Counted from the stretch's first letter, positions 1 through 11,744 are shown. The stretch is 64,000 nt of DNA from Phoma sp. XZ068 (GCA_004835665.1 RBKR01000018.1:930001-994000), one strand, 5' to 3'. A program made the numbers and translations. The notes: generated by a model from the letters alone, not told the origin.

Positions 1-1358
1 ACTTAGAGCAGATACTATTAAACTAAGGTAATAGATTTATCTAATATCTATAAAGAACCTACTACTATACTATACTAGAATAAAAAATATAAAGAATATA
101 ATAATAGGAATAAAAGCAAGGACTACTATAATTATAGTAAACTAGAATATTTTACTAAGAACTGTTATTTAAAGAATAAGGGCTTCTAATAGATTAATAT
201 TATTACCTATACTTTATATAATAAGGATATAAATACTAGTAAATAGGAACTTCTTACTAAAGAAATTAGACAACTTCTTATAGACTCTAAGCTAGAATAT
301 ATATATAAGACTATACCTAGAATCCTAGAAATCTATAATAGGCTAAAGACACTATACTATAAATCCTATACTATATAGACCTTAGATTCTAAGAATAAGC
401 TAATAATATAGGAGTATAATAAGAATATTAGGTAAGGTAATAATAAGTTATATAATACTATTTATAGATAGCCTACTCTAGAACTACTTAAAGAATACCT
501 ATAATATAATAGTAAGAAGCACCCTATACTCTTATAAGCTATATAGGAAATAGAAGCTAAGTATATATAAGCCTACCTTTTATATAACCCTAATACCTTA
601 AGCTAATTTAAGTAATAACTAATAAATAGTATACTATAGGATAAAGATTAGGCTAAAGAAATATTCTAGAAATAGGTAGAACAAAACTATATAATAGTAG
701 CTAAGCTTAAATACTAGAGTTATAACCTTCTATAAAAAGATAAACTAGACTTTGCTTAACTAGCAATTGCCCTATAAATATAGACTACTATATTATATAA
801 GATTAATAAATAAAATCTATTCTATTATAAAACCTTATAGAAGTAATACCTATATAATAGGTATAAGGAATATTATAATAAAAAAGTTAGATACTAAATA
901 TTCCCTATTAATATATAATAATATAAGAAGGAATAGTATTAGTATATATAAGTATAATACTTAGATTACCTATTTAATAAGTATATATAATTACACTTTC
1001 TAGGGTATATATACCCTAAAAATATTCTAGATATATAGATAATTATTAATAAAGCCTATAAAGAATATTAGTAGTAGCTATATATAAATAAAAAATATAT
1101 ATACTATACTAGTAAGAAGAAAGTCTATAGATTTAGACTAGAGTAGTATTTTTTAGGCCTATACTAACTAGCTTCTAGTATAAGACTATTAATGCTATTA
1201 GAGTAGACTTACTTACTAAACTACTAATCTTTATTAATAGATAAAGATTTATAGTAATATTAGACTTAGGATTAGAAGGTAGCTATATCTTAGAAGCTAT
1301 AGTAAAACAAGCTAGACTCTAGTTATATAGAAAAGAAATTACTTATATTCTTAGAGTA

Positions 1359-1421
1359 ACGTACCTCACGGGCGAGCCGGTCACCCGAGCGAGCCGGTCA
1401 CTTTTGCCAAGACCACACCAA
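1359..1421. repeat. Left terminal inverted repeat of P1 (63 bp)
   Basis: Perfect reverse complement of 3,158-3,220. Each arm contains a 13-bp unit (gcgagccggtcac) twice, at 1,372-1,384 and 1,389-1,401, a 17-bp period likely to be a double transposase-binding site. Confidence 0.93.
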
Positions 1422-1487
1422 CACTGCAACTACTTTGCAACACTACAGTGTACAACTAGAATGTACTGTAGGCTAAAGTGTATTAAA

Positions 1488-3140
1488 CTAATCTACAGTA
1501 CTTTGCGCATCATTATTGCATGTTCGCGCGTTGTGCCCTGCCTCACCACACGTGCCACAGCGTCTTAAAGGCTGAGTGCCAGGTTCAACACGCGCTCTCT
1601 TCTTTGCCTTCTTTCCATCGCTGCGAGCGTTAAACTCCTTTAGAGTAGTTAGCCGCAATCCTTCACTAAACGTTAGTGTCCCTTCACGCTGGATTCGCTT
1701 TCTTTTGTGTGATTTACGGCGTGTAGCGGCCTCATTAGCTGCTTCAAGGTCTGCAACTTGGTTGCGCACCAAAACTAGTGAATGCGCTATCATCTCTGCG
1801 CCTTTGGTGAGCTGATTAAGGGCATTAACCATTGAAGTTGGCGAGCTGTCAGCGTGTCTCTGAATCCTTTCTCGAATCAGCTTCGATTGTGACCCAAATT
1901 CTAGGGTGTTGCTTGGTGTTCTAGACTCCCACGTACTCTCATCCACAGTAGGTAGTGGTGGAGTACACAACCGCACTTCGAGCTTTGATATCACAGCCTC
2001 TGGGTCAAGTGGGACCAGGCCAGCACCTCTGAATCCTCCCTGTATGTTGCTCTTAGTGATTGAGGCGTCAAAAGCTGCTTTAAAGCACGGCAAGAACTCA
2101 AGTTTAGTGATGCGAGTAATCTTGCTCCGCATTAGCTGCTCAGCTTGGCGGCCATATGCCTTCTTCAGAGAGGCAAAACATCCCACATCAAGCGGCTGCA
2201 GCAGGTGCGACGAGTGTGGAGGCATACACAGAGTGATAATCTTGTGTTCCTCACAGTACTGGTGGAAATCAACCGAGTTGTGGCTCTCATGGCCGTCCAG
2301 AACAAGCAGCCGATAGCTGCCAACAGTGCGCGCCTTGGTGTGCTCATCAAAGTGCTTTAACCACTTAACTCCAAGCTCATTGTTTGTCCAGCCGTTGTTA
2401 GAGACATTAAGAACCCAGTTGTTAGGTATACTAGGCTCTTTGTACCAGGCAGAGAGGTGGTGCTTGCCAGAGAAGATGATAAAGGGTGGGATGGCCCACC
2501 CCTTTGCATTGATGCCCTGGATGATACTAGTCCACTCTCGGTCGCCCTGCTGCACTGTCTTTGGCCTTCCTCGACGCTCAGAGCCTGTGACAACAGCTCC
2601 TGTGGATATAACGCCCATCATAAACCCAGACTCATCGAAGTTGTAGGTGTCGTCATCCAGAATACCATACTTAGCTTTGGTATTCTCTACAAGGCGGAAC
2701 CAGCCCTGAATCACCCCGGGATCCTCACAGAGGGCTCGCTTGTAGTCGTACTTCCGATTGAACTTGACTTTCAGCTCTGGCCGACGCTTAACAAAGGTGC
2801 TAGCCCAGTTCTTGCCAACAGGGGGCTGGTGGCGCTCAGCAAGGAGAGAATTAGCCATATCCTCCACATCAGCAAGCCGGGGCGAGTATCCTCGCGCGTC
2901 CAGCTTTAATACATGCTGGACAATCACCTCCTCTTCAGTGCTTTTCAGCTTCATTGAGTTGGGCTTGCAATCGCGTCGTGGGGAGGTTCCAGCAAGTCGA
3001 TCACTAAGCGTGCTTTGAGAGACTTTGTAGATAGCTGCAGCGCGTCGCTGAGACAGTGTCGCGTCTTGTTTAATAGCCTGGAGGGCAAGCTGTATATCTG
3101 CTTCGTTTAAGGGCCTTGTTGCGTTACTGCGTTGAGACAT
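1488..3140 (-). CDS. Pogo/Fot1 family transposase, DD35D, with C-terminal zinc knuckle (P1)
   Basis: A single-exon 550-residue protein that should bind the element's inverted repeats and cut and paste it. Residues about 10-55 look like a Psq-type helix-turn-helix, about 60-130 like a CENP-B-type DNA-binding domain, and about 165-380 like the DDE endonuclease. Candidate catalytic aspartates are D169 (NFDESG), D282 (VLDGHESH) and D318 (QPLDVG); the last two are 35 residues apart, as in Fot1. A basic stretch near 475-520 could be a nuclear signal. The C-terminus has a CCHC knuckle (C528, C531, H536, C541). The start is the first ATG after the right-hand repeat. The frame is fully open inside dead RIP-mutated DNA. 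Roughly half of its residues match the second transposase at 24,933-26,633. Confidence 0.95.
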   Translation of the reverse strand: MSQRSNATRPLNEADIQLALQAIKQDATLSQRRAAAIYKVSQSTLSDRLAGTSPRRDCKPNSMKLKSTEEEVIVQHVLKLDARGYSPRLADVEDMANSLLAERHQPPVGKNWASTFVKRRPELKVKFNRKYDYKRALCEDPGVIQGWFRLVENTKAKYGILDDDTYNFDESGFMMGVISTGAVVTGSERRGRPKTVQQGDREWTSIIQGINAKGWAIPPFIIFSGKHHLSAWYKEPSIPNNWVLNVSNNGWTNNELGVKWLKHFDEHTKARTVGSYRLLVLDGHESHNSVDFHQYCEEHKIITLCMPPHSSHLLQPLDVGCFASLKKAYGRQAEQLMRSKITRITKLEFLPCFKAAFDASITKSNIQGGFRGAGLVPLDPEAVISKLEVRLCTPPLPTVDESTWESRTPSNTLEFGSQSKLIRERIQRHADSSPTSMVNALNQLTKGAEMIAHSLVLVRNQVADLEAANEAATRRKSHKRKRIQREGTLTFSEGLRLTTLKEFNARSDGKKAKKRARVEPGTQPLRRCGTCGEAGHNARTCNNDAQSTVD

Positions 3141-3157
3141 TGCAGGTAGAGTGAAGT

Positions 3158-3220
3158 TTGGTGTGGTCTTGGCAAAAGTGACCGGCTCGCTCGGGTGACC
3201 GGCTCGCCCGTGAGGTACGT
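3158..3220. repeat. Right terminal inverted repeat of P1 (63 bp)
   Basis: Perfect inverted copy of 1,359-1,421, followed directly by the TA target duplication at 3,221-3,222. Confidence 0.93.
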
Positions 3221-6200
3221 TACCTAATAGGTAGTTAATACTAAATAACTTTATAGTTACTTATAAAACTAATATACTATTAAAGTTAGAAAACTATAAG
3301 GAGGTATTTACCTTTAATATCTTTAGAATAGCTATTTATAATATTATACTAGGAATCCTCTAGTTATAAAAGCATAACCTAAGAATTAATTAGAAGATAT
3401 CTAAGCTTTTATTTAGATATAGATATAGTATAACTATATTAGAACCTATATAGTTTATAATATAACTAGTAGATAAGAAGAAGATTAGTAATATCTCTTT
3501 AAATAAGATATACTAAGATAGAGTAGTTAACTCTATAGATACTAAATACTTTATAGGTTATAAAGTAAGAGTTAAGAAGAAAAATAGTGCACCTCTTAAT
3601 ATCCTAGACAAATATAAGAGCTATAAAGAACTCTTCTATAATAAGAAGACTATAAAGGTATTACTATAGTATAAACTCTAGAATTATAAGATTAAGCTCT
3701 AGGAAAGAAAGACACTAACTTTTAGGCTAATATATAGACTATTAGAAAAGAAACTCTAAGTACTTTATAAGTATATTAATAAGAACCTTAAGAAGAGATT
3801 TATTAGATAATTAGAATTACCTATAGGATACCCTATTCTCTTTATACTAAAGAAAGATAGTAGTAACTAACTATATATTAACTATTAAAAACTTAATAAT
3901 ATTACTATTAAGAATAGGTACCTATTACTAAATATATTTAAGTTATAAAATTACTTAGCTAGAGTATAATACTTTACTATACTAGACCTATAAAGAGTAT
4001 ACAACTTTATATATATAAAGGAAGGTAAGAAATAGAAAATAGTATTTAGAACCTATTATAGTCTTTATAAGTATATAGTTATACTATTTAGGCTAACTAA
4101 TATACTAGCTATATATTAGGAACTAGTTAATAATATATTAAAAGTATACTTAGACAGGACACTAGTAGCTTACCTTAATAATATCTTAGTATACTTAAAG
4201 ATAATATATTATATATATAAAAGAAGTTCTTAACTACTTAAGATAAGTAGGCCTCTAACTTAAACTAGAGAAGTGTAAATAGTATAAGAAAGAAGTAGAA
4301 TTCCTTAGCTATATTATAGGAAGATATAGAGTTAAGATAAGTAAAAAGAAAATATAGGTTGTTAAAGACTAGCTAACCCTAATAATAGTTAAAAGAATTT
4401 AAGAATTTCTTAGGTTTATTAACTTTAACTAATACTTTATTAAGAACTACTCTAAGAAAGCTCTGCTGCTTATAAAGCTTATATAAAAAGATATACTATT
4501 TTATTAGAAGTAGAAATAGGAAGATATATTCTAATTACTTAAGTAAGTATATATTAAGCTACTAATATTAGTTACTTTTAGAAGTAATAAACTACTATAA
4601 ATTAAAACTAATACTTTAGAATTAGTATTAGGAGTATATATATTATAAGAATAAGATAGTAAATAGTACTTAATTACCTAATACTTAAGAAAGTTCTCTA
4701 GACTAGAAGAATAATATAATATTTATAATAAAGAACTTATAGTAATTATAGATATATTAAAGCACTAGTAAATCTATATAGAAAGCTACTAAGAGCTTAC
4801 TATCTTTATAAATTATAAGAACCTAGTATACTTTACTATAACTAAGAAGCTTAATAGCTAATAGGTGTAATAGTCTAAACTACTAGGATAATATAAGTTT
4901 AAGATAATCTAAATACTAGAAAAAGACAATATAAGAGCTAATATACTAAGCTATTAATATAACCTTATAGAAGAAAAAATAATTAAGGAGCATGCTATTC
5001 TATAGATATATAAGGATAGGTTACTTAGACTATTCTAGCAGCTTAATAATATAATATAAATTTAATAGAAATAATATATACCTATAGTAGTACTAGAGAA
5101 ACTTTAAATAGAAATTATTATATAGTATTATAATAATCTACTTTACAGACACTCTAGTATAATATAAATAATAGAACTTATTAGATAATACTATAAGTTT
5201 AGCTATATAAAGGACAAGGTTACTAAATGTATTAAAAACTATATTAATTACTAATAAAACAAGTATAGTACTTATATAAAGTATAGAGAAATATAAGTAA
5301 TAGAGCTACTAATAGCACTATAGACAAATATTATAATAGATTTTATTATATAACTACTAATCTCTAAGAACCCTATTATAGAATATACCTATAACTTAAT
5401 CTTTATTATAGTAGATAGGTTTACTAAAGTAGTAGAAATAATACTTTTTTAATATAGTTATACTATAGAGCAGCTTGCACAAGTATTTCTAGATAGGATT
5501 ATCTATTATTATAGTATACTAGAATTAATTATTAGTAATAGACATAAGCTCTTTATATTAAACTATTAGACTATACTTATAGTAGCTATTAGTACTAAGA
5601 AAAAGCTATTAACTATATATTATCTATAGATAGATAGATAAATAGAAAGAATAAATTAAACTATAGAGATATACTTAAGAATATATAGTAACTAGAAGCA
5701 AGATAACTAGGTTTTACTATTACCTATAGTATAGATTATATATAATAATAAACTATTAGAAGTAATAGGTATAATACTATTCTTTATAAATTATAGAAGA
5801 TACCTAAATCTCTTTATAAGATCTCTTAACAGTAATATCTAAATAGATTTAGTAATAACCTTAGTATAAAGACTAAAGGAAGTATACTAGAAATTACTTA
5901 AAAATATTAATAAAGCTTAATAATAAGTAATCTCTTATATTAATTAGAAAAGAAAAACAGCACCTTAGCTAAAAGAGGGAGATAAAGTCTATCTCCTTAT
6001 AAAAAACTTATAAACACAAAGACTAATAAAAAAACTAGATTATATTAAGGTTAGACTATTTTTTATTTCTAGGTAAATTAGCCCTATAAACTATTAACTT
6101 AAACTACTATAGGATACTAGAATATACCTAGAGTTCTATATATTACTACTAGAACTAGTAGACTCTAATATACTAATCTAGAAAGACTTCTACTACTAGG

Positions 6201-6429
6201 TTAAGAAAGAAACTAAGTAGGAAGTTAAAAAATTAATATAATATTAGAAGTAAGGATATAAGAACAAGTATCTAGTTAAGTAGTTAGAATACTCTAACTT
6301 AGAAAATATATAAGAACTGTCTATAAACCTTAAAAACTACTAGCAGCTATTAAGAGAATATAAGAGAACTAGTTAGGAAACACTATATTAGCTTTCTAAG
6401 CTTTAATTAGCTACCCTTTAAAAGTACTC

Positions 6430-6950
6430 TAGGTACTAAGTAATAGGTTTAGGTTAAACCTATCTAAGAGACCTTCTAAGAAAACTATCTCTTTCTCTAA
6501 CTCTTATTTAATAATACTTTACTCTTCTACTATTATTACTTTCTCTATATAGTAATCTAATAAGTCTATTTATTAATATAAATACTCTTTATATATATAT
6601 ATAACCTATAACTTTTCTAATACTCTTTTAGAGGCCTTAAGCACTTTATTCTATACTTTATAACTTTTCTTTATTTATACCTATAGCTTTTTCTTCTTAG
6701 TCTCTAAATATTTAAACTCTAACTATATTATTTAAATATTATAGTGCTAACTATACTTTAAATATTTACTATACTTTCTAGAATAAATATAGACCTTATA
6801 TACATGCTTATACTTCTTATAGGTTAAACACTTCTTTACTATAATCTCTCTAAAGAATATAATAAATTTATATAGGTAGTAATAGTAGGCTAAACTTAAC
6901 TTAGTAGAATACTTAGGTATTATTAAAAGACTTACTATTAAATTAGGCAA
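6430..6950 (-). pseudogene. Degenerate antisense ORF between pol and 3' LTR of G1
   Basis: On the strand opposite to gag-pol, a stretch with few stops reads as a protein: a part dense in K, C and Y (near 6,750-6,850, including KKCLTYKKYKHVYKVY) followed by a Lys/Glu/Leu-rich part ending near 6,440 (LEKEIVFLEGLLDRF). TAT codons can descend from TGT by RIP on the other strand, so many of these tyrosines were probably cysteines. The layout, Cys-rich then coiled-coil, resembles accessory proteins found with fungal repeats. Copies G2 and G5 have a related frame at the same place. Seen: the frame and composition. Inferred: the cysteines and any function. Confidence 0.45.
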
Positions 6951-7006
6951 GGCCTGTATTATATAAACTAAGCTTAAGAGACTAAGCTAAGATAGAAGAG
7001 AGATAG

Positions 7007-7556
7007 TATTATAATCCTAGAATTACTAAATAAAGGTTAATAATTATAAGCTAGTGCTGTATAGTTATAGCATAGTTAACCTATATAGGAGGAGGTATTA
7101 TAAGTAAGTATAAATAATAAGTATTATTAGCTACTACTTAGGTAATAATATAAAGTTATATATTATAATTAGTCTTAGTATAATTAGTATAATTAGTAAT
7201 TAGTATAATTAATAATTAGTATAATTAGTGCTCTATAATACTAAGCAACACCTCTATCTCCCTAATATATAGTATAAAGGAACACAACTCTTATAGTTTA
7301 TATTTAACCTAATTAATATACTCTATTATTAGAATCTTTACCTATATATTAAGATAGATAGATTAACTATCTATACTTCTTACTATAACCTAACTTTTAA
7401 GATAGATAGTCTACTCTATACTACTTATTATTGCCTATAGTTACTATAGTGTTTTACTAAGTATTTATACCCTTTATAATCTACTATATATCTGTTTATT
7501 CTAGACAACTAACCTTAGAAGTATTTATAAGCTTTGCTTAGAATATAACCTTAATA
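7007..7556 (+). repeat. 3' LTR of Gypsy copy G1 (about 550 bp)
   Basis: Begins TATTATAA directly after a purine-rich tract and ends with AACCTTAATA, the same terminal bases as the LTRs of G2 and G5 (presumably TGTTAT...AACA before mutation). Its right half closely matches the LTR at 24,220-24,764, while its left half differs. The sequence beyond 7,556 is the integrase region of another element, so G1 is itself nested. Confidence 0.7.
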
Positions 7557-8640
7557 CTTACTACTAGCTAAAGATTTCTTAGGTTATATATTTAATATAA
7601 TCCTTATAATTATATACTACTTCTCTAAGATAGCTATCTATATACCTACTTTAAAGATATAGAATATAGAGTAATTTATAGAAGCTTACTTTATAAATAT
7701 TATACTAAAGTTTAGAATATAAAAGAGTATTATCTCTAATAAAAGAAGTATCTTTACCTTAGAATTTTAAATAAAGATTTACTACTAACTATAGGTAAAG
7801 TATAAGCTAAGCACAGCCTTCTATCTCTAAACAGATAGAGAAACTAAATAATAGAATTAGACTCTTAAATAGTACCTTTAAATATTTATATTAACTCTCT
7901 AGAATAATTAGGTATAACTTTTACCTACTATATAGTTTATATATAATAATTTAGTATATAAATCTATAAAGATAACTCTATTCTATACTATATATAGTAA
8001 GTATTTCTTACTTATAGAGCTTTCTAAAGATAGTAGGCTAGAGAGAGAAATACTAAATATAGTTAAAAGAGTAAAATATATATATAGTATAAGGGAGACA
8101 CTAGTATAACACCTAAAGAAAGTATATAAATACTAAAGCTAGTATTATAATAAGAAGTATAAGAATAAAACTCTCTATCTAGAGGACCTAGTACTACTTA
8201 GTACTAAGTATATTAGCTTAGTATAATAACTAAGCAGGAAACTCTCTAGCAAGTTTATTAGCCTATTTTAAGTATAATATACAATTAGAGAGTAGGTATA
8301 CTACTTACTTCTACTACTCTTATATTATATATATAATATATTCTATATTTTACTACTAGAACGCTAGAAGCCTAGAGTAATAGAAGAGAATAATATCTAC
8401 CTACCTAAAGTAATACCTAAAGAGAATAAAGTTTAGAAGGTAGAAAGAATCTAAGAAAAATAAATAAGAAAAGGCTAACTATAATACTTACTCTAATAGA
8501 AGGGGTATAATAAGTTCTAGAATACCTAGACTCTAGCCTTAGACTTTAAGAATATAGATAATATAGTTTAAGAGTATAAATCTAGGTTAAGATCTTTATT
8601 TATTAGAATAAGATTAATAGTATAAGGAATATATCTAGAA
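7557..8640 (+). mobile_element. Fragment of a second Gypsy family: integrase and chromodomain, RIP-degraded
   Basis: Plus-strand reading from about 7,580 gives an integrase core related to the DRFTKMAHFIP type (seen as YYFSKIAIYIPT). Near 7,810-7,850 it gives a remnant of the STAFHPQTDGQTE signature (seen as LSTAFYL-TDRET), and near 8,420-8,570 a chromodomain remnant. Stops are frequent. It is more different from G1 and G2 than these are from each other, so it is probably a separate chromovirus lineage. The left boundary is the end of the G1 LTR; the right end is not marked by a recognisable LTR. Confidence 0.6.
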
Positions 8641-8810
8641 TATAACTAGAGACTAATCCTATTCTAGCCTTAGGCCTATAAATATTCTATAATATAAAAC
8701 CTAAAATCTAGACTATATACTACTAGTGCTCTATATATAATAAGATACTCTTCTAGATCTTACTATTACTATCCTTACCTTCCTTACTACTCTCTAGACC
8801 TATCTCCTCC

Positions 8811-8907
<97 letters not shown>

Positions 8908-10104
8908 TACTATTAGAACTACTAAGACTAGCACTACTCTAGAAGTAGTTAGTATATATTCTAAATATACCTAAGATATAAATATACTATATAGGCTATA
9001 TATCTAATAAGCTACTTAAGAGTAGTAGTAATATAGTACTACTTAGCTAGGATTAGACCTAGAAACTAGAGTAAAGTAGTAGAGACCTAGGTAGCTATAC
9101 CTATAGGTATACTAGTATAGGTAGTAATATAATAGTAGTTTATAAGCTTAAGGTTAAATTAGTACTAGGTATATATAAGCTTAATACTAGTAGTAATTAT
9201 AGTAGTATTAGAGTAAGATATATTAGTAGTAGTAATAGTAGTATTATATTAGTAGTAGAGTAAATAGACCTAATTTAAGTAACTATTAAGAACCTTAGGC
9301 ACCTATAGAAATTAGCTAAAGTATATATATAATAACTACTATTAGGATACTTACTAGGTAGTAACTACCTTAATTACTATTAGTATAGTGCTTATAGTAA
9401 TAATACTTAGGCTTATTATATACTTCCTTCTACTTAATAATACTCTATATATAGTATAGGTAAGTTATAACTTTAGTATTAAGGTTTATATACTTATTAG
9501 CTATAGACTATATAAAGAGAGTAGTATAGTATATATATACCTTCTTAATAAACTTAGGGTTAGAATAGTAAACTATTATAGTAAGTATAGAGTATATAGT
9601 AGACTTATAGTATAGAAGAGTATTATTAAAGTTAAGAAAGAGTAGAGTAAAAAGTTTATTATAATCTTATCTACTAAATATATAGGCTACTAAGGTATAA
9701 GGCAAATAGATAAGTTTTTACCTACTTTTACCTATATAATATATTATATAAACAAAGTATAAGTATAATATATATAACTTGCATATAATAAGTATTATAG
9801 GTATATACTATAGACACTTTTTTCTTTATATAGTAGAGTTTTTATTAAGGCTATAGGTACTACTAGGACTATAGCCTAGAAAAGGAGGTTCTATAATAGA
9901 TATTATAAGACTTAGTATAGTATTATAGTATTATAGTATTATTCTTATTAGAGACTAGTGCCTAAGTAAAGAAGCTATATAAAATAAGCGCAGCCTATAA
10001 TCTATAGGGGAGACAAGTATTATTCTTATAATCTACCTATAGCTATCCTTATACTATCCTATCTAGTATAAAGTAGATACTATTACTTATAGTTAGAACC
10101 TTAT
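8641..10104. other. RIP-mutated AT-rich DNA, origin unresolved
   Basis: About 1.4 kb with the same depletion of CA, TG and CG as the neighbouring retroelements and no open frame. It contains the (TTA)32 tract and stretches rich in AGTAGT/TAGTAG. Near 9,060-9,330 a plus-strand reading is rich in Ser and hydrophobic residues, but I recognise no domain. It may be the 3' part of the integrase fragment on its left or yet another element. Confidence 0.5.
8811..8906. repeat. (TTA)32 microsatellite
   Basis: An uninterrupted 96-bp run of TTA trinucleotides inside RIP-mutated DNA. A (TTG/CAA) repeat would turn into exactly this under CpA-to-TpA mutation, but ordinary slippage explains it as well. Confidence 0.95.
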
Positions 10105-11247
10105 ATCTTAACTCTATATCTTCCTATAATATAGCTAAGAAATTCTACTTCTTTCTTATACTATTTATACTTCTTAGGTTTAAGTTAAAGATCTACCTTT
10201 CTAGAGTATTCTAACACTTCCCTAATATAGTAAATATATTCTTCTAGTATTACTAAATATACTAGGATATTATTAAGGTATACTACTACTATAATATCTA
10301 AGTATACTCTTAATATATTATTAATAAGGGCCTAATATATAGCTAGTATATTAGTAAGCCTAAATAGTATTACTAAATACTTAAAATAACTATAGTATAT
10401 TCTAAATATAGTCTTCTATTCTTTACCTTTCTTTATATATATAAGGTTATATACTTTATATAAATTAAGTATAGTAAAGTATTATACTTTAGATAATTAA
10501 TCCTATAGTTCTTTAATATTTAGTAATAGGTATTAATTTTTAATTATAATATTATTAAGTTTCTAGTAGTTAATATATATATATAATTTACTATCTTTCC
10601 TTAGTATAAAGAAGATAGAGAATTCTACTAGTAATTCTAATTCTTGTATAAATTCTTTTTTAAGGTTTTTATTAATATATTTCTTAAGTATACTAAGTTC
10701 TTTCTTAGATATTCTATATATAGGCCTAAAAGGTAGTTTCTTTTCTTTCTAGAGCTTAATCTTATAATTCTAGAGTTTATACTTTTATAGTCTTCTTATA
10801 ATAAAAGAGTTCTATATAACTTTTATATTTATCTAGAATATTAAGAGGTATACTATTCTTCTTTTTAACTATTACTTTATAACTAGTTAAGTATTCTATA
10901 TTTATATAGTTAACTACTCTATTATAGTATATCTTATATATTAAAAAGATATTATTAATCTTCTTTTTATCTACTAGTTATATTATAAACTATATAGGCT
11001 ATAATATAGTAGTACTATATCTATACTAACTTAATAAAAGCTATTAATCTTTTTAATTAATATCTAGATTATACTTTCTTAACTATAGAAATCCTAATAT
11101 AATATTATAAGTAGCTATTCTAAAAGTATCTAGAGTTATTTTCTTATAGTATCTATAGATCTAGAAAGGTACTATAGTTACCTTATATATAATCTTAGAT
11201 TTCTTTAGTATTAGTTCTCTATTAGCTACTCTAAGTAGGTAAGGTAT
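10105..11247 (-). mobile_element. 3' part of Gypsy copy G4 (minus strand), RT to protease, RIP-degraded
   Basis: The reverse complement matches G2 from the RT region (about 14,940) back to the protease region (about 13,770). The YLNNIL remnant lies near 10,260-10,280 on the minus strand. The element stops at about 10,105, in mid-RT, without an LTR. At 11,247 it is interrupted by the 5' LTR of G2 and resumes at 18,000 with the next bases of the protease region. GGTAT stands on both sides of the inserted element (11,243-11,247 and 18,000-18,004). Confidence 0.8.
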
Positions 11248-11744
11248 TATTATAATCTACTTATAACTAGCTAACTAGAATACTAACAGCCTTAGATACT
11301 AATAGCTTTAATATAATAATTATATAGAGGCTTTCTATATAGTATAGTTATAGTATAGTTTTATTATAAGTTATATAATAAGCTTACCCCTTAGCAAGTA
11401 AGCTAGGTAGACTATATATAAGGGCTTACACAGCTTATATTAAGCTTAGTAATCTTAGCTTATATAGCTTATAGTAAGCTAGGTAAGCTACTATAACTAT
11501 TATAGTATATAGTAATTAGAAACACTACCCTTATAGCATTATATTTAACCTTAGTAATTAATATTATTATTAGATCTTAACTAACTCTTAAGCTAGATAG
11601 TCTACTCTATACTACTTATTATTACTCTATAGTTATTATAGTGTTTTACTAGGCATCTATACTTACTCTTCCTATACTAGCACTTATCTAAGAGAACTAA
11701 CCTTAGAAGTGTCTATAAGCTTTACTTAGTTTATAACCTTAATA
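11248..11744 (+). repeat. 5' LTR of G2 (497 bp)
   Basis: Direct repeat of 17,503-17,999. Starts TATTATAATC and ends AACCTTAATA. It differs from its partner by scattered mainly C/T-type changes, as expected from RIP acting on both copies. Confidence 0.88.
11413..11423 (+). promoter_or_regulatory. Candidate TATA box in the G2 LTR
   Basis: TATATATAAGG, repeated at the equivalent place in the 3' LTR (17,668-17,678, the same 6,255-bp offset as the LTR starts). It sits at the usual place for an LTR promoter, but AT-rich mutated DNA makes chance matches common. Confidence 0.35.

Larger units (their letters stand above)
1359..3220 (-). mobile_element. Intact Fot1/pogo-type DNA transposon (element P1)
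   Basis: A 1,862-bp element with perfect 63-bp terminal inverted repeats (1,359-1,421 and 3,158-3,220), flanked on both sides by TA (1,357-1,358 and 3,221-3,222), the target duplication of the Tc1/mariner/pogo superfamily. It holds one open transposase gene on the minus strand. Base composition is normal and CpG-containing, in sharp contrast with the RIP-saturated Gypsy element it interrupts, so it inserted after that element was mutated or was itself spared. Everything needed for transposition appears present; activity is not shown. Confidence 0.93.
1..6420 (+). pseudogene. gag-pol polyprotein of Gypsy copy G1, inactivated by RIP
   Basis: Conceptual reading of the plus strand shows recognisable retroelement domains broken by TAG and TAA at former Trp and Gln codons. 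The zinc knuckle keeps its spacing, although its cysteines and histidine are mostly changed to tyrosine. RT, RNase H, an H2C2-type integrase, a DFI integrase core and a C-terminal chromodomain with the pattern GYKNKYLVK can be followed. The frame is split by the DNA transposon at 1,359-3,220, which entered the protease region. Everything is seen in sequence except the original function, which is inferred from the family. Confidence 0.75.
1..7556 (+). mobile_element. RIP-degraded Ty3/Gypsy chromovirus, copy G1 (5' end outside window)
   Basis: A long terminal repeat retrotransposon whose left end lies before the window. Seen in order, with many stops: a gag zinc knuckle near 118-165, a protease region around 1,260-1,358, reverse transcriptase with a YLNNIL-like remnant of YLDDIL near 4,170-4,195, integrase from about 5,150, a chromodomain near 6,244-6,340, and a 3' LTR at 7,007-7,556. 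It is interrupted by a DNA transposon at 1,359-3,220; the sequence on either side joins cleanly when compared with the sister copy at 13,760-13,810. CA, TG and CG are nearly absent throughout, the mark of RIP, so no product can be made. Family placement rests on domain order and the terminal chromodomain. Confidence 0.85.

Noticed and set aside
767..964. 65-codon plus-strand frame in the AT-rich block
   Set aside because: Starts at a non-ATG codon inside a RIP-mutated retroelement; composition is Tyr/Ile/Asn only and no pattern is conserved.
1576..2909. Several open frames on the strand opposite to transposase P1
   Set aside because: Shadow frames of the transposase gene; no family features.
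8811..8906. CRISPR-like or telomeric repeat array
   Set aside because: It is a simple trinucleotide run without spacers and does not match the TTAGGG telomere unit.
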